Position numbers and translations under genes: made by a program
Source of the DNA: Zonotrichia leucophrys gambelii
Lineage: Eukaryota > Chordata > Aves > Passeriformes > Passerellidae
Direction: 5' to 3'
DNA length: 64,000 bases
Assembly: GCF_028769735.1 (NCBI RefSeq)
Contig: NC_088177.1
Span: 27,064,099-27,128,098 of the forward strand
Shown here: in pieces, positions 1 through 15,105 of the stretch
Position numbering within the stretch: position 1 is the first letter of the stretch
Layout of the letters: the number at the start of each line of letters is the position of its first letter
Notes under the pieces: model-generated
Told to the model about the DNA's origin: nothing
Seen by the model: the letters and a program-made list of their open reading frames with translations, nothing else
Database searches by the model: none

Positions 1-3000
1 CTGAAATCTCTGCAGTGTAGGAATATTTAATGGCTCACAAACCTCTGCATTAGCAACATCTTTTTCAGTGGGGGATGGTACCATTTCTTTCATCCTTAGA
101 GGGCAACTAGGTTTTGTCTGTGTGATACAGCATGCAGGTTCTGTCACTCAGCATATTTAATTTTCCTCCCTGATCAGTGGGAGCTGTTGCACGGTGGAAA
201 GAAACATATTCTAGTGCTTGCCTTAAAAAAAAAAGACTGCAGTGTAGCCCAAGCAAAGTAAACTGCGGCACATTCTCATCCCTCTGGAGAGGAAAAATTG
301 CATGCTGAAGCACACATGATATCTGCTGCAAGAAAAGCTTTTGATGAAAATAAGGAGTGGCATTTCATAAACAATTTATAACAATCAAACCCTGCAGTTC
401 CAGACATGCTCTGCACTTCCATTTTCTATTATCTTAAAAGCATGTTACTTTCTCTTTAACAGCAATCTTGATAATCATCTATGTGGAATGTGACGGCTAA
501 TTAACAAGCAGCACAAAATATTTTTCAAACAATGTATATCTGAAATGGAGTGTAATAAACTGTTTTGATTTCCAAAGTAGTAAGTATCTGTAACAGTCAT
601 GCTTAAAAATGGCCAGAGAATTACATGCTGTATTGCTATTTGCAATATTGTTTTATAAAAAAGTCATGCTTGCAGATACCATAGCAACCCATCATGTGAT
701 ACTTTTTGATTGCCAAGCTGTATAGTAGCTTTATGTTAATATTCTGCAGCCATACTTGCATTAATATCTTTATATAGTGAATATTAATATCTTTATATCC
801 CTTTATGTAGTGTTTAGTGAAAATTGTAGCTATATCAACAACATAATGCAAACTGAACTATGCCAGCAGTGGTCTCAGGCAGGCCAAAAATATAAAATAA
901 TTTCTCCAATAATTGACATTGTGAATACCCTTTCCCTTGTCTTAACTTCTTCATGGCCCTGATGGTTGCCAAATGTGGTCTTACAGTGATTGCTGCAGCA
1001 TTGCTGCAAATACTAGTAAATTAATTTATACAGATGGAAAGCAGATGCTCATGCTCTAACTGTATAACATTGGAAATTGGATGTGATTTCTGTGATTCTG
1101 AATAGGAGGGCAGAAAAATGCAGGCTCCTGATGGCCTCTGTCTGGAACTGCATGTACATCCAAAAAAAAAAAAAAAAATTCCAGAATTATGCTAAAGAGC
1201 CCTGTGGATTCACCAGCTTCACCACTCTTTCTCATTTATTGGAAATCAGTTAATTGAAATTTCATTTACCTATGTTGCATCAATCTTTTAGAATTCTGTT
1301 ATTTTTATATAAAGACTGGAAGAACAAGGAAAGGAGAATGTTTGCTTTGAAAAGATAGTAACCAATGACATACGAAGACAAAATAATACAGTGTTGACAT
1401 GATTTTTTTTACTTGTATTTCAGGATTAAAACAGTTTTTCACAGTTAAACTCTACTACATATGAGGAGAGCATCCAACAGGAAATTTCAAAAGCTACATA
1501 GAGGAAGTGACAGGAAAAGAAATCACTGTGCTGATATTACTTGCTGACAGGTTATTAATATAAAGTCTTTTGCAGAAGTTAATTGGAAATTGATGAACTC
1601 TGAAAATAAAAGATTGTGCCACAGAACATGGAGTAAGAAAAATCTGCAGCAGAATGCAATTAGAAATTACTGTCTTACACATGAAACTGTTTTACTTTTG
1701 TGATTAGAGAGAATACTTCATACTAAAAGCTAGGATCAAAAAATAATTTATGTATCTGTTAATACCCAAAACACATCTATGTATATGTACCCTATTTATT
1801 CACATCTATTGCTATATAAATGTCTTTAATAATATTTCAGTTTAAAAATTCTCAAAATTTTCTTAAGAAAAAAAGAGAAAAGGCATAATAGGAAGGCATG
1901 TGGATTGAGTTTTTCTGTATGACTTGGGTACCTATTCACATTCCAGCTTCCCTTTCACTGTTCCACTATCAGTCCCTTTCCATGAGATGAAGGCTTCACA
2001 TGGCAATTTAGACTGATGTGGTGGAATGTACTCTTTTTAAAAATCCCTGATGAAGTAAAATAAAATGCCTTTTCTCCTCTGAAGAACAGAAAAAGGTTGA
2101 GTTTCCAGGTCTCCCTGGCATTGTCAGTAATATGCTGTCCTAAAACCACTTGTGCAATTCTTGGCTTTTTAAAAGTTCTGTATTAAGTCATAGGAACTGC
2201 ATTTGAAAGGTTTCCTCAGTATTTCTTCATACAGAGGACACAGAATAAAAAATTAGTTCTTCAGAGCTGCATTTAGTCTGCAATCTTTTTGCCTCTGGTT
2301 TTACAGGAGTAAATTTGTGGAAGTCCAAAGGAAGAGAATGTAAGTTGGTAGGTAAGAGCCTATACCTGTCCCCCTACCTGTAGCTTCTTTCTGACTTTAA
2401 AGCAGCTTTAGTAGAGTGTAATTGTGTCTCCTTTCCTTTTCCTTCCTCCTCTGTTCTCAGTCTGGAAGACAGAAGAGTTGCCTTTCAAGCAGGAAGACCA
2501 CAAATCAATTTATTGTTGCAGATGATTCAAATGGTGGAGCTGAAGAGTAACTGGATCAGCTGCAGCAGTTTTTTCATGTGTGACAGCGCCAGCAAATGAT
2601 GGAAGGTAACCTCATTAGCAAATAGACTTCAGCAGCAATTAGAGTGAATGTTAAAGAGTGAAGAGAGAAGATAATTGGTGTTTATGAACAAAAATTGGAG
2701 ACAAGGTCTTTCAGGTTTTATAGGTAATTTTATTCCACATAAAATTACAACTTTATGTATGAATTCTTTAAAAAATAGATGCACAGTACTCAGACCTCCC
2801 TTGTGGAGATAAAGGATATTTAGAGGTGATTTTAAATAATGTTAAAACATGGCAAAAATACCACCTTAAAATGTCCCATTTAACTGTAAGCAGAGGCAGA
2901 TAAATTTGATATTCAGAGACTGATAAACAACTTCCTCCTTTTATTTATATTTTTCATACTTGGTTCTATCTCTTTAAGAAATGTCCTATCTGATGAAAGT

Positions 3001-6000
3001 AAGAAGTACTTTTGTAAAGTATCTGGTTTGTTCATAACTTTGTGAGAATTTTTTGAGATGTGACTGCATTTTCCTAACAGTTTCAAGTCTCTAGTTAATG
3101 TTAGGACAATTTCAGCTATGAACTGCCCTAGCTCTAAAAATTTTCTCATGATGCTTTAGGGCTTTTCTGATAGCTTGCTAACCTGTAACTGATCTGGCAG
3201 AATGTATTATAAACTTCTACTAAATTTCTAGTCTTTCTGAGCACAGCTGGAATGCTGGTCTGAAAAACTTCCTTGAATATTACTGGCTGCTGGCCATTCT
3301 GACAGTGAAAACAAAAAAAAATGTTAGTGCCAAAAAGCCACCAGAGGCATTACCAAGCTAATCCAAGGTTTGTCTGATTCCCAGGGTGAGAGACTGACCA
3401 ACCAATTACTTTCTGATTCTTTCCAGCTTGTTGATTGCACATGCACTGGATAAGTCATGGTAGTTACCAAGCAGGAAGAAAGTTCTTTCAGCACGCCACA
3501 AACAACCACTCAGCACCTTAATGCTTCAATAAGTCTGTAAAAGCACAGCAGCCAACGAGTCCCTTCTCCACCCTGCACACTGTGGGGAGAGCTGTGAGTG
3601 CATATCCAGCAATTTCTCTGTAGATGAGGCAGGGTTTCTCCATCCCATTTTTCTGCTCTGTTTACCAGGCTGTGAGGTGAGGGAAATAAGTAAAGGTATG
3701 GAAGGGAGGAGGAGAAGCAGCTCAGTTCAGAAAGCTGACAAGGAGCTGGAACAGTGGGGATAAAGATGAAGGAAAGGAACAAAATGAAGCAGGGCACTAA
3801 CTTCTGTTCCAGACTGTCACAGACTGAACTAGCTTAACTGGTGTAATTTAGTATTAAAAAACCCAAAAGTTGGAAAGTCATAAGTCCACTGAAAATACAA
3901 ACTTGATACCAGTGAGGATTCTTTAGTGTAAGAGGTATTGAGCAATTGCACAGCTTTCTTTGTATTTATAAAACATGCATGATTTAAGAGTTTCTGCCTG
4001 CTTCTGCTCAGTTTATATATTAAGGGATTACTGAAGATTTGTCTGAAACCATCTAGATCAATTGTTGTCAGTTATACTGACATGTTATGAGGAATTGTTA
4101 CAATCACAGATAGTTGGTGTATTTCAATTAGCATTCCATATCATTATCGTTTCCTAATCTTAGTTGTAGCAGAGGAGTTGGTTCAGCTCATTGGTTTTAT
4201 CAATGCTGTCCTGATACTTTTAGAAACTGCAATTGTTTGGGACTTTGGAAGAAGTTTTAAAAACATGGGCACTTCTATGTTCCAGTATAACTGAAGAATA
4301 CTCCAAGGGGCTCAGAAATTTGCTAGGATGTGATGACAATTTAGCAGATCCTTCACAACTCAGCTGTAAAAGGCATTGGAGGAAAGCAATGTCAAAATGT
4401 TTATGAAAATAATTTGTTTCACTGCTGTTAAGTACTTTCAGTGTTCAGGGTTTATGTAAGAGATACATTAACACAGCTTCTGGGTAGTTAATGGGCACAG
4501 GGAAGTTAGGGTCAAATCTGACCAAAAAGTGAATTTTCTTGATCTTGAGTGATTTAGAAAAAGATGTCATTCTTTACATATTATTAATGCAAAATAATTT
4601 TCTTATTTTATTGACTTACATCAAATTATTTTCCAGCATTCCAGTTTCCTTCCCTAAAATACAATGTATCAGTCTTGACTCTCCTGACTGAGTGTGAATA
4701 TAGTAAAAGTAATACTGACAGACATGATGTTTATAAATCTAGTTATCATAAAGTAAAAATTTCATTTATGTAGGTATGCTTTATATCTCCGTGACTTTCT
4801 CATTCCCTCTTTAGAATTCTAGACATCTCTGGTGAGTAAGCTCTGGTGCTGGTGCCTCGCTGTGATTTTTGTTTCAGTAGCACTTCTGACAGCTGACATC
4901 TCTGAATTTGCTTATCCGTACTAATTGTCAAGTAGAAGGTCTAAATTAGGCCATAGTTTCACAAACATATTTAACTGCCATAAGGTGGCAATGTATGTGA
5001 AAGAAGAAGTCCTTTCCCCCCAGTTAGAAGAACCATTTATACTTTCCTACAGCAGACTGGATTGGGAAACTAAAGACTCAGTGAGAACAGAAGTTTATCC
5101 TTAACCTAGATAATTTTTCCATTCAATTCACACTACTTCAAGTAGTATGGTGTGTTATATTTTTCTGATTCATTTGTCTCTACCATAGTTTCTAAGTTAT
5201 GAAATAATGTTGATTAAAAAAGCGTCCCTACAACAAATAAACAAAAGAAATTAAAAAAAAAAAACCCCAACCTCAAATCCCAGGAAAATAGCACCTCAAA
5301 AACCCACAAGTAAAAACACAAGAAAATGTGTATGGAAACTCAGAAACTCAACACCATTGTATTAGAACTTTCATTCTTTATGACCAATAGAAAACTTGTC
5401 TGTGTACACCTAATATTTCAAGTTTCAGTATATAATTTTTTGTTCTGATAAGGTGATTTTTTGGGAAATATTTTTGTCTGTTACTGTATTGCTCTAAGCT
5501 TTCTCAGTAGTTTGGATGTGTCACCTCATAGCAAGTCTTATGTTCTTCCATAAATTTAATCATAATAATTTAAACATACTCAGGAGCAGCCTTTAAATTA
5601 CATAGCTTTATTTTCCATGCCTCTGCCGCTGGTAGTTTTATAGCCTCAAAAGCGTGATGCAAAATTCCTTAATTTTGTCTTTCAGTCATTGAATTTGCAG
5701 CTCAGGCATTACTTTCTTCAAAGTTTTGCCCAACAGAAAACTGCTTTCGTGTTCTTTCAATGTTTTATTCACAATGATCTATTTTCTTGTCATCTATTTT
5801 CTACTCCACAGTAGGCTATTCCTACTGTAGCTGTGTAGCTACTGATTTACCAGCCAGTCATTTCATCTGCCTGTAAGAGAATTAAAAGTTGTGTAGATGA
5901 TCAACTTCACTTCTGATTGATGACTTTTAAACCTGAATCCTTTGTAGCATTTCCTGGGGGATACCTCTCCCTAGCCAATGTTGCCACAAATAATTAGACC

Positions 6001-9000
6001 TAAGTATGGCTTCAATGCAGTCCATAATTTATACATAGTTCCACCCGTTGAGATGTGCTCATTCTGGTTATTCCAGCTTCCAAAAACACTGTCTTACACC
6101 AGTGAAAGTTAAGGGGTGTTTGAGATAGACTAAGTCAGCACAGGCTTCTTCCATTTCAGCACAGAAGAGGCTGTGCTGCAGTTCTGTGTGGAGGAATTCC
6201 ATCTGTTACTCTGTTGTAGTATATTCAAATATGTTTTTGTGTGGCATGAAAATATGCCTTGGCAGAGGCACAGTGAGATGGCGTCAGGGTGGGTGTGCTG
6301 AGGCAGAGGCTGTGCCCGGGTGAGGCAGGAGGAGGAGCCAGTGTTGTGGTTTGGCAGCTACCGTAGATGAGCGATGCGATAACTTCAGTGTGTGGGAATT
6401 GCATAAAATGTGGGGTTAGGAGTGAAATGACATCCACTCAGTGAATTTACTTCCACTTTAAACTTGACTTTCACCTTTTGGTTCTACATCCCTGTATTAT
6501 TTATTCTGTGGAGATCTGTGAATTTTTACACTCATAAAAAAATTTTAAAATTGTTTGATTGGGTTGCTTTCTGTATTTTGAGTGCGCATAATAAATGACT
6601 AGTGAAGAATGCATAGAATCTGGGGATTAGTATCATTTCCTCTTGAGGATTTGCATAACTTGAAAGTGTTTCATGCATAACTGCCTTTCCCATAGCCATG
6701 TTTTCCAAGGATCAGAAGAGATTTTTTTAAGAAGTCTTTATTCAGTTAAAGATAAATCTTTGAATGGGTACATTCTCTACCCTACTACTCCCATTTTTTC
6801 TGTTATTTGCTGAATGAGAAAACCAGTGGTTTGATTTTGGTGGCTTTAATAGAGATAAGCCTGATTTGCTGCTGCTTTATTAATTACAGAGCAACTGATG
6901 TGAAGGTGAACCTGTTGTTCTCTGGAAGATGTAGACGTAAGGAAAAAATTTCAGGTTTGGTTTTTTTTTTACTTCAGCATAGAACTGAAGAAGTTCCTTT
7001 TGTCTCCTGCCTTTGCCATCCAAAGAATTGCTGGTAAGTACAACATTGAATGAAGCATTCCACTTTGTTCAGGTTTTCTTTTAAATGGCTTTCGTAGTTA
7101 TAATTTTATTTCAGAGGTAATTTAAAGGGGAAGTTCAAAGAAGATGATTAGATATTACCTAAAAATTCTACGTACTGTCATTTACACTATGCCTAGATTC
7201 CTCATCATTTCAGAAAATGCAAGAAATGTAAATGAACTAAAAATTATAGGGCTAAAATGCAAACAAGTTACTTAGAGTTCTGGTAAATAGCATTTCTTCT
7301 AATACTATTTTTATTATTTCTTGGTGCATCTTAAGAACCTTTTATTTCCTTAATTAGTGTTAATTCCAATTAAAAATTGAGGATACTACTTCATTCTGCT
7401 GATTGAAAATGAGATACACCCCCCTGTTGTAGCTTTAGAGCATGGAAGGTTCTAGGGCTCTAGAAATCTCTCTAAGACTTCAGTGACTGTGAGCAGTTAT
7501 CATCTGATGGTTGTTCAGCAGCCTATGTGAAATGAATTAGTAAATGTTTGGAGCAGCATAAACAAGCCTGCAATGCTGTGCTGCCTATTCTCTACATAAA
7601 TAGGCAGGCCAGTTCTCCAGAGATGGCAGTCTGGCACCTCTCACAAGTTTGGAGTTTACTTACAATTCATTATTAATTGTTAAGTGCTTACAGCACACTT
7701 GATATTGTAAAAAGTACAAAGATACAGTCCCTGCCTGGAGGAGCTTACTTTAGAAGATAAGCAGGACCAACTTGTTCTTTTCCTACACAATAAATGCAGT
7801 TTTCATTGTGTTTTGCTCAAATTCTCTTATACTCTGAGAATATGGGCTTCAAGGCAGGTTACACAACATTTCTTTACTGACTTTCCTATTACCCAGTTCA
7901 GAGTGAAAGGACTGTCAAAGCATGCCTGGCTGTATGCAGTGTGACAGGTTTCGCTGTTCAGAACAATTGGTCCCAACTGCTCTTATTTCTTGTTTAAGGT
8001 ACCAAACCACTTTTGAAAGCTATCAAATTTCACGTTAATCTCCTCGGGAGGAGAAAGAATGAGTTTCTGGATGGAAAGACAAGCCAGAGCTGATGCATAG
8101 TGAATAGCAGGAGAGGCATAATATTACTTGGAAGGATCTCTGACAAGTCTGTGCCCCTTTTTCCATAAGGCAGAAAGGTTTATGATTTTACTTAGGGGGT
8201 GGGGAGAATTGGGAATTAATAAGTTAGGCAAATGTGGCAATCTCTTGAAGAAAAAAAAATATACTACCCTGCATTTTATAAGTAGAATGTGTATGATTTT
8301 ATTTGTATGATTTTTTCTCAGGTGAGAATTAGTACATGGTGCATTTGGGTTTTTATATCCATGGCTATACTTGTTCCAATCCCTTTCATTGCAGAATCTC
8401 AAGTACATTCACCATTGTTTGGAAAGATTCATAAATAGTAACAAGTGTTAAATGTTAAGATTTGGGTGAATGAGGGAGAATTTGTAACTAAAAATAAATG
8501 AAAAAATGGAAGAAAAAAATAGGCAATAGGAGGTGAATGACCTGAAGCATGTAGAGAAAGAAAAAGATATAAAAATATTCTGAAAAAAATACAGATAGAA
8601 AGGAGGGTGTGATCAAATCATGACAAAGCACCTCTGCAACAGTTTTTTGGGTAGTGTGTGTTCTGCTTCTACTAGGCTGCTTTGTGAATGAGTCAGTTGC
8701 TTTAGCAGGACAGCAGATTATAATGAGAAAAAAGAAAATATGATTGGGAGCCATCACTCTGGGGGCTCCTGTCTGGAGGGCAGTTGAGGAACCAGGTCAC
8801 AACAAGTGAGCTGGCAGATTCCTGTCTTGGCTGCCACAGATCCCACTGAGCCTGACCTGTGAGCCCGGAGCTTGTCAGGACTATGGAAGTGCTGGCTGCA
8901 AGAAAGGGAACTGCCTTCTGAGAGGGCTGGTAGGTGTGAAGAGCTGCTCAGCTTCTTCCTGATCAGTGTGTAGGAACTTAGAGATCTTGAGATAATATTT

Positions 9001-12000
9001 TTAGCAAAACAGGTACTCCATGTATGCGGTTCTAAATATTTCCCCTTCTGCTAAATCAAAACTGTCTAGTCATGATCCTCCCATTAAATTCACAAATGGA
9101 AGAAATACAGATGCAAGGTTCAGAAGAAATTGGGTAAGCTCAGCTCAGAAGAATTAACACACTGCCACTCAGCTCACTGAAATGTAAGGTTTCACTTCAG
9201 GACACCTGATACTCCTCGTTGACATTACAGCCCTTTTTGTTGCTTTCAGACCCTTTTACCAACATATTCAAGTCTATGTATCAATAATCTGTTATAAAGA
9301 GTCTGAAAGCACCACCAGTATCAACATATACTTTGCAGTAAGTGCAGTCCAAGGGGATCTTGACAAATTTACATCTGTTTTGAGGAATACCAAGCTCATC
9401 CAAGTGTAGCTTCTTTCAAAATGTATCTAATGGGGGATGATCAACTGATTCAACTCAGAAAGTACATTAGAATAGGCCACAGAAGCAAATAAGAGGTCTA
9501 GAATCAATATTTCAGACACTCTTCAGCAAATTTAGGCAAAACTAGCTTAGATACTGAATACTCAAGACAACTTCAATGTAATTATCAAAACATAGATAAT
9601 TGAAAGTATTCTCCATGTTTGAAGCTCTTGACTGTGTAGTCAGTTCTAAAATTAACCATCCTGGATACCATCTGAGCAACATAAATTGTAAGTGAGGGGA
9701 AAGAATCTTACTTTAGTTGTAACCATTTACACAGAGTACTGAAAGGCAATCAACATCTACAGAGTGCTGGAAAAAGAGTTTTGAATTCTCTAAAAGATGG
9801 TAATTTGCAAAATTAGGCCTAGACTTTGTTCCAACACACAAGTTGGTTTTTTTTTTTAATTCCAACTTATTTTTATATCAAAATGGTTGGGGGAAACAGC
9901 TTCAGGCATGGTGATCCATCAACCCAGCTACTTCATATTTGCTGATTGAGATTTTTTAGTGACAGGCTAAGATCTTCTGAAATTTACTTTGCTTTGCTTT
10001 TCGAGTTACTGGAATATATAATGTGTCAATCTTTTTGAAAACAGAAATGTAGATGCTAGGCATAATTGAAAGATGAAGAGGTTCTTATGGTAAACATAGC
10101 AAGCATATGTGCTTTCCTCTAGAGACCCTCCTAAACATAAGCTCACACATATGCTTTATAACAACTATAAAAAATATCTATGTTTCTGATCAGTCCTTAT
10201 GTCTCATGATGAAAGGAGTTCCCACTGACAGCATATTTCCTATTCTATGTTATCTGGGTTTGGCTTAGACAGGATTTTATCTCCAAATCATTTGGGTACA
10301 GGCAAGGAGCCACCAAGAGACGAGGTCATAGAAATAGAAATATTTCCTAAAGTTCCTATACTGCAGCATCTGCAGGGAAATCAGACTTTGGAACCAAGAA
10401 CTGCAACCTGTAAGTGTAGAGTAGCAAAGAAATGCCTATCTACATGTGTGCCCCTGTCGTATGGAAAAAAAAGGTTTTGCAAAAGTTTATTATTGAATAA
10501 TTCCCTGTGAAACTGAATAATTTGGAATGTCTACTCCCAAGAATAGTGGGTTCACAGCTATACTGGTTAAAAGAATTGGTAATGTAAGCAGGAAAGCATT
10601 CCCCCATCTCTTTCATTACTGAAAATCATTTTGCTCTTTTCTGAAAAATTGTAGGAAAAAATAATATTAAAGATTATGCTTGTAATTGTTTCAGACTTCA
10701 GCCTGCAGATGCAGTCCAGGAAGCTCAATGTAGCAGTACCCGTAGGCAGCTTCCCAGAGGTGCCCACTGGGAATACCTCAGGAAGCAGTAAAACCTCCAA
10801 GACAGATGAGAAGTGAGACAAGCCCCTACAAAACCCTCATATATAGTTTTATACAATGTCTTCAATTATTTATTATTATAAAAGAAATTTTTAAAATGCA
10901 ATCCCACCAAAAAAAAGCCAAAAAGCAATCTTTAAATTAAAAACTCGGGAATTTTAATTTACCAAAACAAATACAATTTTAAGGCGGAAAAGTTAACACT
11001 TTTTACTGTATGACATATTGCATTTTATTCAGCTACTTATTCTGGTTCTCAAATTAAGATTTATTTGGGGGAATATATTTCTTTGCTACTGGTATTCCTA
11101 CTGGCCTGATAACTTTTTAGACTAAAGGTGTTATCATCCTTCTAAAGATTATTATTTTGTTTTCTTTCAAAAATTTTATAATTTTTTCTGCACTTTGCTT
11201 GCAGGATTTCAGTTGAAAATTATCTAAAACAACCTTGGTAATTATTTTTCTAGTGATTATTATAAGCTTTAATGTCCTGTGGGAGAATGTCAAATTATAT
11301 GTCTATAATTACTTTGACTCCCTCCAGTTTCTGTTCAATAAAAAATTAAGATCAATAGTTCTTGGCACACAATAGCCATGCAGAGCTCCTTGTCTCTGCA
11401 GGCAAGAAATTCCAGCCTATATAAATTATGAGTTCTCTTCCTCACAAAAGCTTGCATTAAGTTGTCTGTTGTTTGCCATTCATCCATTGTGTGAATCCTC
11501 TATCTCTAAAATTATATATTTATATCAGATGGACTGCAAAGATATTTGGGAATAGGAGAAAGCTATTCTTGGGAGCATGCTGAAGGAATATTGGAAATGT
11601 TCCATAAGCTTAATACATTCCAATGGCTACTCCTAGCCAAGGAGCTGTGACTGTGTGTCCTCAGGCCCCTGTTGGGTGTGCAGCATGCAAAGCACACCAG
11701 AGCAGCACTTGAATTAAGGTAAACGTTACTGAAGTGTTTGAAATCATTAGAGGAACTGTGCTTTGTAGTGTGATGCCATCCATGTGCGAACACCTTTTGT
11801 ACTGTTCTGGGTAGCTTCAGTGTGGCTTGGGGCATTTTTGTGGCACACCCTGGTTGTGTGCTGGACTTGGGGAAATCAACTTGCTGCTCTTTTGCACCTG
11901 CTGAGGTGCAGCAAAACCCTCCACATTTATGATTCAGTTTCATTGCCAAATTTCACCACTTATTGCTTATGGCAATGTCCAAAACAATGTGCTTGTATTA

Positions 12001-12925
12001 CATCCAAAACAATCCCTTTGCATAATTTTTTCTTACATCAGAAAAGAACTCTTCTCTACAAAAAATATTTTAAATGAAAATTTTAAAATTTAAAGCATTA
12101 GCAAAATAGCAACACAAGTATAACTAGGAGAGTAGAGAATCATTTAGTGCTGAATTATCAAGAATCACATCTTAGCCACATGATGACTTGCACTGCTGCT
12201 GGTACTTGTTTCCTGCTCCAAATCTCAGTTAAAATTACAGAAAATACTTTCCTACAATTCCCATGTTAAGGAGCCACCACATTTCATTGAAGACAGTTGT
12301 ATCATTCCTGAGGGGCTGGCGTGCAGTGAGCACAGGCAGGAATGTGATCCCCAAAAGTTTATCAATAGAGATATGTGCTCAAGTTAGAGTCAAATTTTTT
12401 TTTTTTTTTTTTTGAGAGAGCCACAAAGCATTTTTTGAGGATATTCATTGTGGTCCAAAGGTAAACAGAAGAACACACATTCAGTTTTCTTGGCACTAAC
12501 AGTAGCGCTTATGACTCTTAGGGATAGATTGCATCTTACTGAAATAGCAGAAGAAAGATGAGCAAAACATCATCAGGATAGATGAGAAGAAAAGGAGTGA
12601 AGCAATACATAATTTTTAATATTCTGAATGCTGTCTGTTGACATACCAGGCATGGACTCCATTTTATTACTGTGTATCAAAAGTGGAAATAAATGAGATG
12701 AATCAGTGAAGACTTAATGAACAACAGTAATATTCCCTTATTGTTAGCACAACTAACAGCAAGTTTCTGAAAATATGACATTAGGAATACTGGAGAACTT
12801 CCAATCTAACTCCAAATTTATAAACACTAGAAATGACATTTTGAAGAACTATTGATTAGTTACATGAATCTCAGTTCCAAGTAAAGTACTGAAGATATTT
12901 GGATTTGAACAACTACAAAATAGAG
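1..12925. other. Non-coding DNA, no gene recognised
   Basis: This is AT-rich sequence with stop codons in every frame at short intervals. The longest open stretch (128 codons, minus strand, 11563-11949) resembles no protein family I know. I see no splice-bounded exon, tRNA or rRNA. There is a 17-base A run at 1162-1178, a 19-base T run at 12395-12413, and an A/C-rich low-complexity patch around 5220-5330. In mammals the stretch upstream of SCN1A leads to the 3' end of SCN9A, but no sodium-channel C-terminal exon is visible here. The region is therefore either intergenic or an intron between distal 5'UTR exons of SCN1A. Confidence 0.6.
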
Positions 12926-13740
12926 GCTGAAGTGCTAATTATGGTAATGAGCACAAAGATAAATCTTGTCAAATTACTCTCTTTTTTGAAAAGATCATAA
13001 ATCTATTTATAAAGTGTAGAAGCATAGTTTCTTTTTTTTTTGTTACTAAATATCATACACTTTATACACTTTGGATGCAAGTGATCAATTTAGGTGGGCT
13101 ACAGGCTGGGCTGATAGATGTAAAAATATTACTAATGAAGAGATGTATCTCAGTGGTATTGTTTCTAGAAAGGACCTCTAGAAATAGATTCTTCATTTGG
13201 CGTAGTTAATATTTTTGTCATTTATGCACACTATGCTGTTATGTTTTTGATAGTAAAGTTTGCAGGTGACATGGAAGAAGGAACAAAGTTAATAAGATTG
13301 GTATTTCAAGGCAAGCTGCATAGTCTGGTTTAAATATTGGTGTTGAAAACCCCAAATTTGAAGGTAGTCAAATGCAAGATACAAGAATTGGGAATTCATA
13401 GTTAATGGCCTGGGCAAGAAGGCCAATGTGCTACTGTGATGATGGGAATGGAGAGCAGCAAGTAGAAGCAGGGACATGAGCATGGTATGAGCTGGAACAT
13501 GTGGCACTGGTGAGGTTTCTTTAAAATATTCTGCCTTTTGTTTAAGAAGGAGTTTAAAGGTCTATTAGCAGATTGTGTGAGATGCAAAAATGTGTTTTGA
13601 AGGACTGGCAATGAGATTTAAACCAAGCTTAAATAATTCAGCTTATGAACTTGATGAAAAGAAAATTAAGGACGTATTATGGTGGGTGGAGAAGCTATTA
13701 CACTGGGAACTCCCCAGCTCATCTGACAATGGAATATTTT
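12926..13740 (+). repeat. Degraded CR1-family LINE fragment (3' part of ORF2)
   Basis: Several short blocks follow the order expected in the 3' half of the CR1 reverse-transcriptase ORF. A block like the 'aaatcatgccaaa' stretch lies near 12960. The region before the FADD motif lies around 13150-13240. A block reading agtttgcaggtgacat, the degenerate equivalent of the catalytic-site FADD region, lies near 13257. An aaggccaatg block lies near 13420 and a ggcactggtgaggt block near 13503. The copy is riddled with stops and indels and is certainly dead. The boundaries are approximate. The assignment rests on remembered CR1 consensus order, not on an alignment. Confidence 0.55.
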
Positions 13741-15000
13741 CTAAAAAAACAGCAGTTGATACTAGATGAGTTCACCTTATAAAATGCAGTTTATTTTAAA
13801 TGAGTGTTGGAACAGCTGATGCAAAAGGCAGTGGACATAGAACCGGTCTGTGCCTTTGATTCAGATTCAGAGCAAATAAAATTTAAATCCTTCACTTCCA
13901 TCATACAATTTGCTAACTTAGCAATGCCTCTTTTCCCTTCATCTTTAAAGAAGCTTTTTCCTATGATGAATAGGAGCAGTTCTGATTTAAGATTAGTGTT
14001 ATAATCAAATTATATAGTTTAGAGGTCATGAAACAACTTCTGCAAGATGCATAATTTAGTCTACATTCTGTTTATTTTTTTTTCTCTGAATTGCTTTGAG
14101 GAAGTTTAAATTAGCACTGGGAATTAGATAGTTACCCAAATATACCTGTAGTCTGAAGGACTAGTGAGCCAGCTGTATCTTTCTCATGAACTCAGCTTTA
14201 AAGTGGTTGTCGAGCTTTAGGGCTGCAGCTCATATCAGCAAGAAGGGAAGGGGAAAGCCCTTGAAACCTTTCTTCTGCAGCACAGGACATATTGATACAT
14301 TTCATCTAGCAATCACTTACCATAGAAGCATTTGCTGTGACTTTTTTGTCTTCCTTCTATGACCATTGTCACCCAATTATTTAATTTCATTCTGATTCCA
14401 GTCAAAATAAATAAATTATGGTTTGATTAGAAGGGTAACTGAGATAAATCCAGTGGAATAAGGCTGAGACTAGACATTCTAGCCCATGAGGCCTGAAGTT
14501 CTATGAAGCAATGTTGGTTTTATTTTCCATATTTTTCCTAAAATTGCTGCATTATCTGAATGTGGCTTCAATTGAGTAAACTTAACATGGATTAGCATTC
14601 CTTTCTATATTGGTGTTGAAAATGCTTAAGAACAGCTCTTGGCAATGGCAGATTTAATCATACTGCTCCAATTGTAGACTGACATGGCAATTCCAGCAGA
14701 CTCAGAGTAACAAAGAGGGAGGGACACAGGTTGTAGAAATAAAATATCACTATAGCCTCCCAACCAAAATCAGGGTAATCCTGCTAAAGCTCAAGCATCC
14801 TCACAGAAGTGCTATGTTTAAAAGGGAAAAATAAAAAATTACTCATGCTGTTCTCTTAGTCTTAAAGGAGGAGGTAATGAAAGTTCAGTGGCAAACTCAA
14901 TGTTTTCAGGAAACTGTGAATCAAAACAGAAATCCTGGAGGAAGGTCTGAGAGCTGAAGTTATGGGCAGATAAATGTTTCTGTTCTAGTTTCTATTCTAA
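13741..15000. other. Non-coding DNA, nothing recognised
   Basis: The stretch is AT-rich with no supported gene, RNA or structured repeat. The short open frames in it (for example 13804-14004) have no recognisable domain and no splice-site support. Confidence 0.6.
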
Positions 15001-15105
15001 TGGCACCTGGGGACATGGTTTAGTGGTGAACACAGTGGTGCTGGGTTAATGGTTGGATGCAATGTAAGAGGTCTTTTCCAGCCTAAATTATTCTGTGATT
15101 CTGTT
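15001..15105 (+). repeat. CR1 LINE, 3' terminal fragment
   Basis: The block matches the standard avian CR1 3' end in order: ggggacatggtttagtggtg, then gctgggttaatggttgga, then gaggtcttttccagcctaaa, ending in the attctgtgattctg terminal repeat. CR1 copies are usually 5'-truncated, so a fragment of about 100 bases is normal. The good preservation suggests a younger insertion than the other CR1 pieces in this window. Confidence 0.9.

Noticed and set aside
11563..11949. 128-codon minus-strand open frame, the longest in the first 45 kb
   Set aside because: No recognisable domain, no splice-site or promoter support, and an overlapping plus-strand frame over the same DNA. It is within the length expected by chance in 64 kb.
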